Below are positions 1 to 9,900 of a DNA stretch of 64,000 nt, piece by piece (positions within the stretch are counted from its first letter, which is position 1; the number at the start of each line of letters is the position of its first letter). This stretch comes from Melanocharis versteri. Taxonomy: Eukaryota; Chordata; Aves; Passeriformes; Melanocharitidae. A model generated the notes under the pieces. The model worked only from the letters and a program-made list of their open reading frames with translations. It had not been told where the DNA came from and did not search any database. Position numbers and translations under genes: made by a program. The stretch is from positions 315,974 to 379,973 of the forward strand of contig VZTG01009145.1 of assembly GCA_013397845.1 (NCBI GenBank), given 5' to 3'.

Positions 1-456
1 TGTGGGAGTCAAGGAATGGTCACCCTGAGTGACCCAAGTGTTATCATGGATTGAGGTTGGTTTGGAGAGATGAGGCTCACAGAAAATAGGGGTAACAAGT
101 GTCAAAGACCTGAAAGAAGCCACTATCTCAGGGACTGGAGAGGTTGAGGGCCCAATTAATATGTTCACATACAGCGCTCACCTTTACACATAAATCTTCA
201 GGCTACATCTGACACCAGTTGAGCTGTTGGAGCTGTTGGACCTTTTTGGCTCGTTCCTCCAGCTGCAGATCCAGCTTGCTGACTCTTTCATTTCTGTGCC
301 ATGGTCCTTGTTTGCCTTTATTCATAATTAGCTGGCAATAAAGTGATGTGGTCTCTCTGGCATGAAGTGCATCCAGACCAGCACCAACGCCTTGACCGTG
401 GGTAGATAGCAAGCACCATAGCATGGCCCCAGAGACAGCAGCAGGCAGGTACAGTC
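1..456. other. Upstream flank of NHLRC4, no gene recognised
   Basis: I see no coding exon or repeat family here. In the NHLRC4 frame a TAG stop lies at 403-405, so the ATG at 457 is the first in-frame ATG. A CAG|GTACAG donor-like string near 448-450 could end an untranslated exon. In human, NHLRC4 and PIGQ share their 5' region, so a shared promoter may lie here or further upstream, but nothing in these bases proves it. Confidence 0.4.
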
Positions 457-1623
457 ATGGTCCTACTGCTTCTCCCAAACAGGGACAAGAGGTTCACCAT
501 GGACTACACGCTGGAGACCAGCCAGCTAAAGCAGAAGCTTCTGAAAACCATCTACAGCCTCCAGCTGAAGTCATTTGCCACGCTGCAGTCAGCCAGCCCG
601 CTGCTGCACAGCCAGCGTGGCGTGGGCATGGTGACCCAGCACCAGGTCCAGCAGCTGGCAGATAAAGCCAAAAGTCTGTGTGGAGATCTGGACAACATCA
701 AGAACCTCCTCCACTATTGCCAGGATGACCTCGTCCAGCAGATTCCCAACCCTTCCGGCAGCCGCTACGGCGGTGTCAGTGGAATCCATTGCTCACTGGA
801 TGGCTCCATCTACGTGACAGCTGAGAGTGCTCCCTGGGTCCACGTCCTCAGCAGCACAGGCCACACGCTGCAGTCCCTGCCCTGCCAGCAAACAGGCAAG
901 GGAGGCAGCATTTTCTTGCCAGAAGATGTGACTGTGACTAGGATGGGAATGGTGGCTGTAGCTGACATGGTGAATGAAGCTGTCTGGGTCTTCAACCCCC
1001 ACACCAGCCTCTCCAAGGGGGAATGGATAAAGATCAGGAAGGTTGGTTCCCCCAGAGGTATTGGAGTAGACTCCATGGGCAAGATCCTGGTAGCAGACTA
1101 TGCACAAGGCCAAGTGCACAGCTTTGCTCTGGACCATGCCTTCAGAACGCTCAATGTCCACTCTGTCCCCAACCTGCAGGGACCTCGCTACATCAGTCCT
1201 GTGCCTGGTGGAGGCTTTGTGGTGAGCGAGGAGTGTGGAGACGTCAAGGTCTTCATGAGCAGCTGTAAGCTCCTCTGCTCCCTCAGCAGCAAATACGGAC
1301 ACCAGTTTGGCAACCCTGCTGGGGTCTGCGTGGACACGGATGGCAGCATCCTGGTGGCAGACGAGCAGCGCCGTACAGTCCACTTGTTCCCAGAGCATGG
1401 AGCTCCCATCTGCCTGGTGTCCACAGGGCTGCGCAGGCCTGCCGGCATGGCTTGCTCCTCCTCTGGGCACCTCTTTGTGGCAGACACAGTGGAGAACTGT
1501 GTCAAAGTCTTTAAGTACTGTGTGAGGCCCCTGTACAGACCCACCAACGCTGCGGCACCATGCGCTGACCCCAACCAAACACACAGGTGGAGAGGGGGGG
1601 TGATTCCCCTGCAGCCCCGCTGA
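457..1623 (+). CDS. NHLRC4: NHL-repeat-containing protein 4 (NHLRC4), 388 aa open frame
   Basis: One uninterrupted frame of 388 codons ends in TGA. Residues ~15-95 are polar and helix-prone, possibly a short coiled coil. Six NHL-type propeller blades follow at about residues 105-135, 154-182, 198-226, 242-270, 284-313 and 326-353. Each has the pattern G(V/I)xVDxxGxILVAD or a variant of it, then a hydrophobic V-x-x-F strand. No RING finger or B-box is present, so the protein resembles only the propeller end of TRIM2/TRIM3/TRIM32-type proteins. NHL propellers bind proteins or RNA; no activity is established for this gene. The ATG at 457 sits in a pyrimidine-rich stretch ending in CCCAAACAG, which looks like a splice acceptor at 482. 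If it is used, translation would start at ATG 499, which has a strong Kozak context (ACCATGG). The symbol rests on the NHL repeats and on PIGQ being the next gene. In human, NHLRC4 overlaps the PIGQ 5' region. Confidence 0.85.
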   Translation: MVLLLLPNRDKRFTMDYTLETSQLKQKLLKTIYSLQLKSFATLQSASPLLHSQRGVGMVTQHQVQQLADKAKSLCGDLDNIKNLLHYCQDDLVQQIPNPSGSRYGGVSGIHCSLDGSIYVTAESAPWVHVLSSTGHTLQSLPCQQTGKGGSIFLPEDVTVTRMGMVAVADMVNEAVWVFNPHTSLSKGEWIKIRKVGSPRGIGVDSMGKILVADYAQGQVHSFALDHAFRTLNVHSVPNLQGPRYISPVPGGGFVVSEECGDVKVFMSSCKLLCSLSSKYGHQFGNPAGVCVDTDGSILVADEQRRTVHLFPEHGAPICLVSTGLRRPAGMACSSSGHLFVADTVENCVKVFKYCVRPLYRPTNAAAPCADPNQTHRWRGGVIPLQPR

Positions 1624-1676
1624 GCTGTGGGTCTGTTGGTGGGCTGAGAGCGCCACTGCTCTCACAGATTCATTGT

Positions 1677-1815
1677 ACAGAATCATGGAATGGTTTGGGT
1701 TGGGAGGGACCATAAAGACCATCTCATTCCACCCCTGCCATGGGCAGGGACACCTTCCACTATCCCAGGTTGCTTCAAGCCCTGTCCAACCTGGCTTTGG
1801 ACACTTCCAGGGATG
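1677..1815 (-). mobile_element. CR1 LINE 3' fragment
   Basis: On the + strand it begins with AGAATCATGGAATGG and then matches the reverse complement of the CR1 tail (the CCATGGGCAGGGACACCTTCC block). It is truncated at its 5' side, like nearly all bird CR1 copies, and non-coding. Confidence 0.9.
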
Positions 1816-2093
1816 GGACATTGCCCCAGACCTGACTGCCTGATAGCCTCCAGCTTCTCCAGGACTAAACCAGCTCCAGATCCACCAGAGTACGTTAGGA
1901 TGACCCAGCTACTCAGAACTGGCCTTGCATTGGTGCCTTGGCAAACTTGTTATCACCACACCTTCAATTCCTTGTGTGTTTTCCAAAGCTAATATAAATA
2001 TTTCTCCCCTCTCCATACAATTTTGATGTGCCATGGTTCCATCTTCCTGATGCCAGAGCCAGAGGGGTATGGCCATGCCAGAAGTCCATGTTC

Positions 2094-2223
2094 TATCACA
2101 GAATCATGGAATCACACAATGGTTTGGAGATTGGGTCCTTAAAGATGACCTAGATTTACACCCTGCCATAAGTAGGGACACCTTCCACTAGACCAGGCTG
2201 CTCCAAGCCCTGTCCAGCCTGGC
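2094..2223 (-). mobile_element. CR1 LINE 3' fragment, diverged
   Basis: This has the same tail structure as the copy at 1677 but more substitutions, including AAGTAGGGACACCTTCC and a broken ATCATGGAATCAC start. It is probably an older insertion. Confidence 0.8.
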
Positions 2224-2887
2224 ATGATTGAGCCAACTGGTCTGTCCTAATTCATTCCCAGACTATTAGAGAGGGTTTTTCATCCAGAGTATGGCACACT
2301 GGGTCTGCAGCAGACTTCAGGAAAAGGGTAGGATGAAGGTAACTCCGTCTGTGCTGCATTCCTGACCTCTACAGGGAAGCAACAACCACTGCACGGAGTA
2401 AATTCCATATGGAAACGTGGAACTCCTCATACTGGGGCTGGAGCTGCCCTGTTGTCCTCTGGAGAGGAGGGCTTGGAGCCACGTCTGCTGCCTTTATCGG
2501 CAGGGGCCAGGAGAAGGCTGGCAGGGTGTGCCGGCACAGGAACGGGCGTTTTCCTCTCCCCTCTACCCCCCTCGGTGTGGGCACAGAGCTCAACGACTCC
2601 CCGGTCTCTGCTGATGTCCCAGACCCAAGTCACCCTCCTCTCATCCCAAATGATCCCTGGAGAGGGCCTTGCTCCCTCCTGGCCCTGGAACAGGCACTGA
2701 ACACAACAGACACCCCATGGTGCCCTCCAAGATCCCTCTCCTGCAGAGTGAGGCAGCAGCAGGGAGGGGGGCTGCATGGTCTGCAGGAACGGGAGGGATG
2801 AGCCTGTCCCATCCCAGGAAGCTGAGCTCCCAGAAAACCAAATCTCCCTCACCTTATTTATTTAATTCTGTGGCATCCAACAACAAA

Positions 2888-2893
2888 AATAAA
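2888..2893 (+). terminator. Candidate poly(A) signal AATAAA for NHLRC4
   Basis: This is the first canonical AATAAA I find downstream of the NHLRC4 stop, about 1.26 kb after it. A pyrimidine- and T-rich stretch follows. Assignment to NHLRC4 is inference. Confidence 0.25.
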
Positions 2894-3094
2894 ACCCCAA
2901 ACCTTTTTTCTAGCCCACCCCCACTTCTGTACCTGCTCTCCCTTTCCCTGTGGGACCCCCTCACGTTGTCCAGCATCTTCCCAAGCTCGCTGGCCCCAAC
3001 CCACTGCAGCATCACAGGACAAAGCTCTTGGGCACCTGTTGGCACCTGTGGGCCTCTGCTGGGCCAGGCATCCACGGAGCCGGTCAGAAGGGGG

Positions 3095-3370
3095 GTCAGG
3101 AGGGTCCCATCAGGACAGCCGAACCCCTCGCCAGTGGGACGGGGGAACAACAGGGTTCCATGAGGAAAGGCGAGTCCTTGGACTTTGGGGATGAAGGACG
3201 ATGGGGTCCCACACGGAAAGGTGAGTGCCTGGCCCGTGGGATGAGGGACAGCAGGGTCCCGTGAGAAGAGCGGAGCCCCTCGAGTTCGGGAACTGAGGAC
3301 CGGTGAGCCCCTGGCCTGTGGGGATGGAGCCAGCAGTGTCCCGTGAGCACAGCCGAGCCCCTGGCCTTGC
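3095..3370. repeat. Imperfect ~50-bp minisatellite
   Basis: The core GGGTCCCrTGAGgAaAGcCGAGCCC recurs in degenerate form at about 3101, 3152, 3202, 3252 and 3333, with a partial unit near 3300. Spacing between the first four is 50-51 bp. It is GC-rich and ends just before the ambiguous base at 3427. Confidence 0.8.
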
Positions 3371-3489
3371 TCCAGCCCGGGCGGTGGCAGAGGCGGGGGG
3401 CACCGCCGCTCCTTATCGCGCGGCTCNCAGGAGGGGGCAGATGGAGGGAGGTGTGGGGAGGTGTCGGGCTCTGCTCCCAGGGAACAAGG

Positions 3490-3772
3490 GACAGGACAGG
3501 AGGAAATGGCTTTAAGTTGTGCCAGGAGAGATTTAGTTTGAGTATAGATAGGATAGATGGGGAAATTTCTTCACGCAAAGCATGGTCAGGCACTGTGACA
3601 GGCTGCCCAGGGCAGTGGTGGAACGCCAGCCCTGGAAGTGTTCAAAAATCCATGTGGATGTGGCACTTGAGGACACGGTTTGGTGTGGTGGTGCTGCTGC
3701 TGGGGGAATGACTGGACTCGATGGTCTTAGAGGGCTTTTCCAACCTTCCCAGTTCCATGGTTCTATGATTCT
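3490..3772 (+). mobile_element. CR1 LINE 3' fragment
   Basis: CR1 body and tail on the + strand, including GGTCAGGCACTG, GCCCAGGGCAGTGGTGGA and GAGGGCTTTTCCAACC. It finishes with the diagnostic TTCTATGATTCT end. Confidence 0.9.
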
Positions 3773-4965
3773 TTGTATCTTGGCCCTAACCCCCCTGCAA
3801 GGACCGTGGGATGCTCAGGTGTGGGTTTGCTGTGGGATCAGTCTCCCTTGGCATCCTGTGGCCACAGGACAGCCTCTGCGGTGAGACCATGGCCACATCC
3901 CGCCATTCACCTTTGCTTTTCTAACAAAAATTCTGGGATTAATCAGTCCTAGGGTCGTGTGTTCATTTGTTGGTTGCATGAACATATTTTAGGTGGTGTT
4001 TATTTTGTTAGTTTTGGTGACCTGAGATCATTGCATTGATGCTCTCAGGGAAAGGTGGGTGTTTTCAGCAGAAATAGGTGGATCTTGAAGATTTTTGGCA
4101 TTTGATGAACAGGGACTGCATGAGCATTGGTAGGATTTTTCTGTTAAAATTAGCAGCAGTGAAACAGTTGACTGTGATGACATTTGATATTTCAGTCAGT
4201 CTATTGAAATGAATGAGGTGGATGCACGACAAGTCGTGGATTTGGGAGTATGGGACACATTAACATGACAATAGTTGATCAGCCTGTTTTCAACTATCAG
4301 GATATTTTGTACAGCCTGAAAATCATATCAGAATCTTCGCTGCCATATCTCGAGCAGCCAAAGGGCAGATCATTTGACCTGAGCTATAGCCAGAGTAGTT
4401 GGGTGCATAAAACTATGTTAATTTAAAAAGTTGGGGAACGTGTAAGAGGAATAACTCACAAACTAGAGAAGATAAGGACGAGAAGTGTTTCTGCTTCATG
4501 AGAAGTTTCCCCAGAGGATTGTGGCTATCTTTAAAAACAATCTCAGTGAAAAATAAATGTGTGTATGAAGAGTCGGTTGACAATTCCTCTCTGAAATGTC
4601 CAGTGGATGGACAGACCTTTAAGGACAGCCGTGTACAGACACTGAGAGTCTCTTGTAGCAATACTTGCAGCTATTCTCCCTCCTTCATTGGGAAAAACAT
4701 CACAGGGGCTGCCTTTGATGTTTTCCCTTGGACTGATTTTTCCCTTTTACTTCTGCAAAACTGCAAAGTACATCCCAAGGCTTCCCTCTCCTTAGGGATT
4801 TTGTTGGCAGTGTGGTGCTGGAAGCACCCAGCATTGGCCCTCGCTGCCCCAGAGATCCTCCAGCCTCCAGCAAGATCTGGAGGCCACAGAGGGACTTAAT
4901 TTCTGCCTCTTTGGCCAGAGGGATAATCTCAGAGACCTGGAGTCTGTGAGGAAGCAGGATCTCAG

Positions 4966-5138
4966 AAGAATCATAGATCATGGGGTGGTTTGACATGGAG
5001 AGGACCTTACAGACCATCTCGTTCCACCCCCTGCTGTGGGCAGGGACACCTTCCACTATCCCAGGCTGCTCCAAGCCCTGTCCAGCCTGGCCTTGGACAC
5101 TGCCAGGGATGGGGAGTCCACAACTCCCTGGCTTACCC
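4966..5138 (-). mobile_element. CR1 LINE 3' fragment
   Basis: It starts AGAATCATAGATCATGGGG and continues with GGGCAGGGACACCTTCCACT and CCAGCCTGGCCTTGGACAC, the reverse complement of a CR1 tail. Confidence 0.9.
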
Positions 5139-6275
5139 AACTCTGAGTGATTAACCCCAGAGGTTAATCACTCCCTGTAGATGCCCCTCCATCCCTCCAT
5201 GCTGCAGGAAATTGCCGGGTGCTGAGCTTTACTGGCTCAGCTCTCCTGTACTAAGGGAGAGGAAAACAAAGCCACCAGGCCCTTCCCGCTGCGCATCCTC
5301 ACTCCGTGTTGTAAATACCCTCTGTGTTCCCTTTCCAACTGACTGGGTCCCTCGCAGTGGAGCAGCCTCGGGGGCCTGTGGAGTTTTCACATCCCTAACG
5401 AAGCACTGAAGGACGGGAAAGGACAACGGGCGCCGGATGCCGCCTGTTCTGCGCCAGCGCCCTCCTTACTGCAATTATGTTCCTGTTAGAAACCTCCACC
5501 TTATTTAAAGAGACACTGTCAACTGCCTCAAAGCTCCTTTTTGGAAAAGTCTCCCAAGGCCATTGAGATGTGTTCTTAATGATGGGGAGAAAAGCACTGG
5601 AGATAAAGAGCACTGATAAAGTAGAGATGCTTCTCCTTTTTTAGGCTGTTGAATGTAATGAATTAAAACTACTTCAATTAATCACTCTAGTCTCTTCTGA
5701 CAAAATGATCGTCTCGATTTCCAGGTGAGGGGAGTGAGGCAGGAGGAGCTGAGCGATGTGATCAAGGTTGCTCAGTGAATTTGCTGCAGAGCAGAGCTCT
5801 GTGTTGTGAGGTGGTAAAGGAGACTGTATAGCATGAACCAGTGTTTGGTTGTTGGTAGCAGCAGGAAATACTCCCCAGAGGCACCACAGTGTGCTATGAT
5901 GTAGTCCCTTCTCTAGGAAGTCCTCCAGCACATCCGGTGTGGGGTCAAAGATCTAAGGCTGGGTGAGTTCCTGATCTTGGCTGGTCTTACAGGGTGTGCT
6001 TATCCGTGTACCACCACGAAAGACCTGTCCAGGACTGGGAGAAGGGCTTTGCTGGGAAACTCCAGGCTAACCTTCCCTCACTTCAAAGACTGCAGATCAT
6101 CAGGAACCTCCTGAATGTTTGTATGGCTGTTGGCTGTCACTAATGTCATTACTCAAGTGGTTGGGCTTAGTGTTTTCAAACATGCTTAGTTCTCCTCTCT
6201 GGTGGCTTTGGCCAGCTCAGATTTTCCTTGCATTTCCTCACCATCCTCAAGTTTAATGTTTGTGTTTATTGGCAG

Positions 6276-6301
6276 GTGTACGTCCCTCCAGGGTCACTGC
6301 C
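6276..6301 (+). other. PIGQ: PIGQ 5' UTR portion of the first coding exon
   Basis: A TTTATTGGCAG acceptor ends at 6275, so 26 untranslated bases precede the ATG. At least one untranslated exon must lie upstream; it is not identified. Confidence 0.7.
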
Positions 6302-6966
6302 ATGGTACTGAAGGTGTTCTTTCCATCGTGCTGCTCCTCAGCAGACAGTGGCATTTTGATCGGCCGCTGGATCTCCGAGCAGAACTCTGCTGTTGTCCTT
6401 GCTGTGGTGCACTTCCCCTTTATTCCTGTCCAGGTGAAGCAGTACCTTGGGGAAGTTCAGCGCGTGACTAAAGTCAGTGTTTCTGTGCTTGGTTCATGGA
6501 GCAACAGCAAACAGGAGAAAGAAGAGAGTCTGAGTGAGTTCTTGGAAGACCTTGGGACCATATTCTGCCATGAGCCATGGATTCAGATAAGCAAAGAGGG
6601 AGACAGCAAATTCTGGAGCTGTTCTACCCTTCAGAAACACTCTAAAAACCCTCAGGAGGAAGAAATCATCTTGGTGTACTATGACCAGCGCAAAGTCATG
6701 CTCTCCCACCTGCACCCCCCTTTGGACACAGCTGGCCAGGGGGCAGAGGATGCCTCAAAGCTCTCGGCCATCTTTGACACAGTGGCCAGGAGCCGGGTCC
6801 TGTTCATGACAGACAGGTACGACGAGGGGCCCATCAAGCTGACCCACTGGCAGTCGGATGGGGTGGAGGCCAGTATCATCGTGGAGCTGATGAAGCAGGC
6901 CTCCGTGCCTGCCTGCGTGCTGCTGACATTCCTGCTCTCCCTGGTCTCTGGGATCTGCAGGAGCAG
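6302..6966 (+). CDS. PIGQ: PIGQ coding exon 1
   Basis: Encodes residues 1-221 and two bases of codon 222. It begins MVLKVFFPSCC and carries the cytosolic N-terminal region plus the first hydrophobic span. The donor is GAGCAG|GTAGGTGA. Reading on past the donor meets a stop at once (TAG at 6968-6970). Confidence 0.95.
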
Positions 6967-9900
6967 GTAGGTGATGTGACATCACCCAGCTTGTTTTGCC
7001 TGGAAGTGTAATTCGTGTTTAGGCTTTGTAGGACTATTGCTCAACCCCGGTGAGAAATATGGTACAAAATTGTTCTGTTAGAAACAGGCTGCTGCAAGAG
7101 GTCCTGTTGAAGTTTGGGGAGCTCCACTGAAAACACAAGGCCAAAGGCTCCCTCAGAGCTCTTCGTGGAGCTGAGAGGTTTTCTGGGAAGGCATTCATGT
7201 CCTCCCCATTTGCAGCAGGGATAGTTCAGCCCTGCTTCAGTTTCATCACAGCTGAAACAGTGGATTTCCAGCTATTCTGTGGCTGACAGAATGACGTGAA
7301 GCTTTCCTTAATGGCTCAATAGCTGGAGACTCCCTCCTCCCTGTTTGCTGTGAGTCCCTCCGCAGCTGTGAAACATCAGCAAATACTGTTTTTAAATCCA
7401 TCCTCTCTCCAAGAGACTGTGGTGCTGCAAGCTTGACACTTTATAGAAGTTTAGAGGCATTGCTGGTCAGCCTGAATCCTTGGTGAAATCCTATTCTCAC
7501 AACCGTGAGCCTGAATAGGGTGCTCCAAATGTAACACATGGTAAGTGCTTGGACTGAAAACTAATTCTGAGCAGATTTGAAGGGAAGAAACTTAGAATAA
7601 TGGAATCATTTACCTTGGAAAAACCCTCTGAGATCATCGAGTCCTACCATTAACTCAGCACTGCCAAGGCCACCACTAACCCATGTTTCCAAGTGCCACA
7701 TGTTTTTTGAATACTTGTGGGGATGGTGATTCCATCACTGCTCTGGTCAGGCTGCCTGGAGAGGTTGTGACAGAGAGGGGAGTGGAGTTCTGGTTCTAAG
7801 CTGCAAGGGGACATTATAATTGATGAAATTTTGATAACAACTACTACTGTATTCATGGATAAATCTTTTTAAGTACAGCCTAAGGGAATGGCGGTTTTTA
7901 ACAGGTTTCCAATTGTGTGATACAGTTGTAAAAGAATTACAGTGAAGCTCTTCCCATGCAAAGATTTTCTGAGCAGCTGGGTTACACATTGTGGTACACA
8001 AAGGGAAAACTGTCCAGTTTTGGACTCTTGGAAGAGATTTAGGTTCAAACCCAAACCTGGTATCACCGAGGACCCCTGTGTCCTGGGACTGCTCTGTAGA
8101 TATTGTGTGTTACCGGTTCTTAATGGTGATTAAGTCACAACTTTGTGGTTGGGCAGAAGATTTGGAGTCAGCTCCAAAGGTCCTTTTTCTGTCTGCATGC
8201 CACCAGGCCAGGCTTGGAGTCAGGTTAAGTCCAAGCCTTGCAGGCATCCAGAAGGCTGCAGTCTGAGCATAAGTTGGGAGCTCAAGCTCAGCTGGCAGGT
8301 TGGGCCCAGATACCTGCTTCCCAGCTTCTCAGGAATTCTGACTTCAGCTTTTCCTAGGGCCAGGATGGATGTTTTGTGGTAGAGCAGCAGCCAGCTGTAC
8401 CTGCCAGCAGGCAGAATGCAAGGCTTGCTGTGCATAAACCTACACTGAGCCTGTCCTTAGCCTTGGGAGGCAGAGCTTTCTCTCTCCCTTGTTTTATTCA
8501 CCCACAGTATCAGCCTTATATTTACTTATGTCATACGTGTTTTAAAAATCAGTCTTAGAGAACAGAGATTAGTACCTGGCTTTATAACAAGTCTCCTGCT
8601 TGACCTTCTAAATCATTTAAAGGAATTTGGTTCCATTTTGCACATGATGTGTGATACAACCTCCTTCATGCCAACATACTCGAGGCCAGGAGGGTTCAAG
8701 ATGTCACGTGCAGGTGTCCTTCCAGTCACCTCCTCCCAATGCTGGGACAGGGCATCCCATAAAATAAGATTTACTGGGTTTTTTCTCCTTCAGGTCACAG
8801 GACTTCTTTCTTTCCCTGTTTTTTGTGATGCTAAGGGATAGTCAGCTTTGAAAGGCTAAAGAAAGAGATCAGCAATGTCCTCTCAGGCTGCGGAGGCCTG
8901 GGGATTTTTGGAAATGCCTCTGTTGTGTATTTGCACAGGAGAAGCAGGGCAGCAGTACTGGAAATCTCAGGGAGCGAGTTGCTGCCATCTCTCCAAGCTC
9001 ACCCAGCGCTCCCAAGTCCTGCATATCCCGAATTAAGGCATTTCTTCAGCACTACCGTGTGCTAAGGGGTGGCCATTGCAATTCTGCCTCAGAGGAACTT
9101 GGGGGCAGCATTCCCATTATCCCTGAAGGTCTCTGCTCTTGGGGACATTAGGATGTTTTGGTCTTGAGGCGATAAACTCTGTGTGCTCCTTTTAAAAAAA
9201 GTCTGTTTATAAGCACCTCCAATTCCTCATCCAAATGGAGGCACTGTTCCTGCAGTTTCTAGCAAGGAGCAAGAAGACACTGAGGAGGTTAATGGAGCTT
9301 AATATTTGCATGTGATCCAGATTCGGAAAGATTGCTTTTCATCTCATATCTGAAAAATCCTCTCTCACTCTTGGGAAAAAACTGATTTGGAAAATCAAGA
9401 CTTACTCATGGAGGCTATGTTAATTTATTGCTAAAATTCCATATATTTGGAAATATCCCAAAGATCTCCTGCTGCTTAAATAATGCAATGACACAACATC
9501 ACTGGATTTTTGTTGAGTTTTTTTTATCTGGTTGGTTTTCCATTGAAGTTCTGAGAATTGTTCTATATACTGTGTGGTAAACAAGTGGGAGTATTTCTGG
9601 CAATGCACAGTCGATGTGCAAAGGGGTAGGAGACCACGCAAGGAATATTTTTTGCTTTCTTCCTCAGTCCTCCCAGAGAGGAGAGTTCCCATAGCACATC
9701 TTGCAGCTGCTCTATTGAGCTTTTTGAAGTATGTTTGTATTTTTATTTCAACATGTATGTGTATGTATTTCCTTTCCAAAGAAAGTATGTGAGTGGAATG
9801 GAGGTTGTGCTTGTGGTGGTGAGTGAAAAGAGTGTCAGTTGTAGCATAGACAAGGACATCCCTCTGATGTGTTTTTGGGCCCATGGTGTCCGGTTGAGGA

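Larger units (their letters stand above)
1624..6275. other. Spacer / PIGQ 5' region between NHLRC4 and the first PIGQ coding exon
   Basis: It holds four CR1 fragments, a ~50-bp minisatellite, one N at 3427 and a possible poly(A) signal. In mammals the NHLRC4 gene lies inside the 5' part of PIGQ, so this stretch may be intronic to a PIGQ transcript that starts further upstream. I could not recognise a PIGQ untranslated first exon. A small CpG-rich patch at about 3340-3440 is the only promoter-like composition. Confidence 0.5.

Noticed and set aside
793..1821. 342-codon minus-strand frame opposite NHLRC4
   Set aside because: It is the antisense shadow of a GC-rich coding exon and takes its first residues from a CR1 tail; no known domain.
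5400..5470. Small CpG-rich patch as PIGQ promoter
   Set aside because: Too short, with no GC box or donor site defining an untranslated exon.
6260..6301. In-frame upstream ATG adding 14 residues to PIGQ
   Set aside because: The ATG at 6260 lies before the acceptor at 6275, so it is intronic. Human PIGQ also starts at the MVLK methionine.
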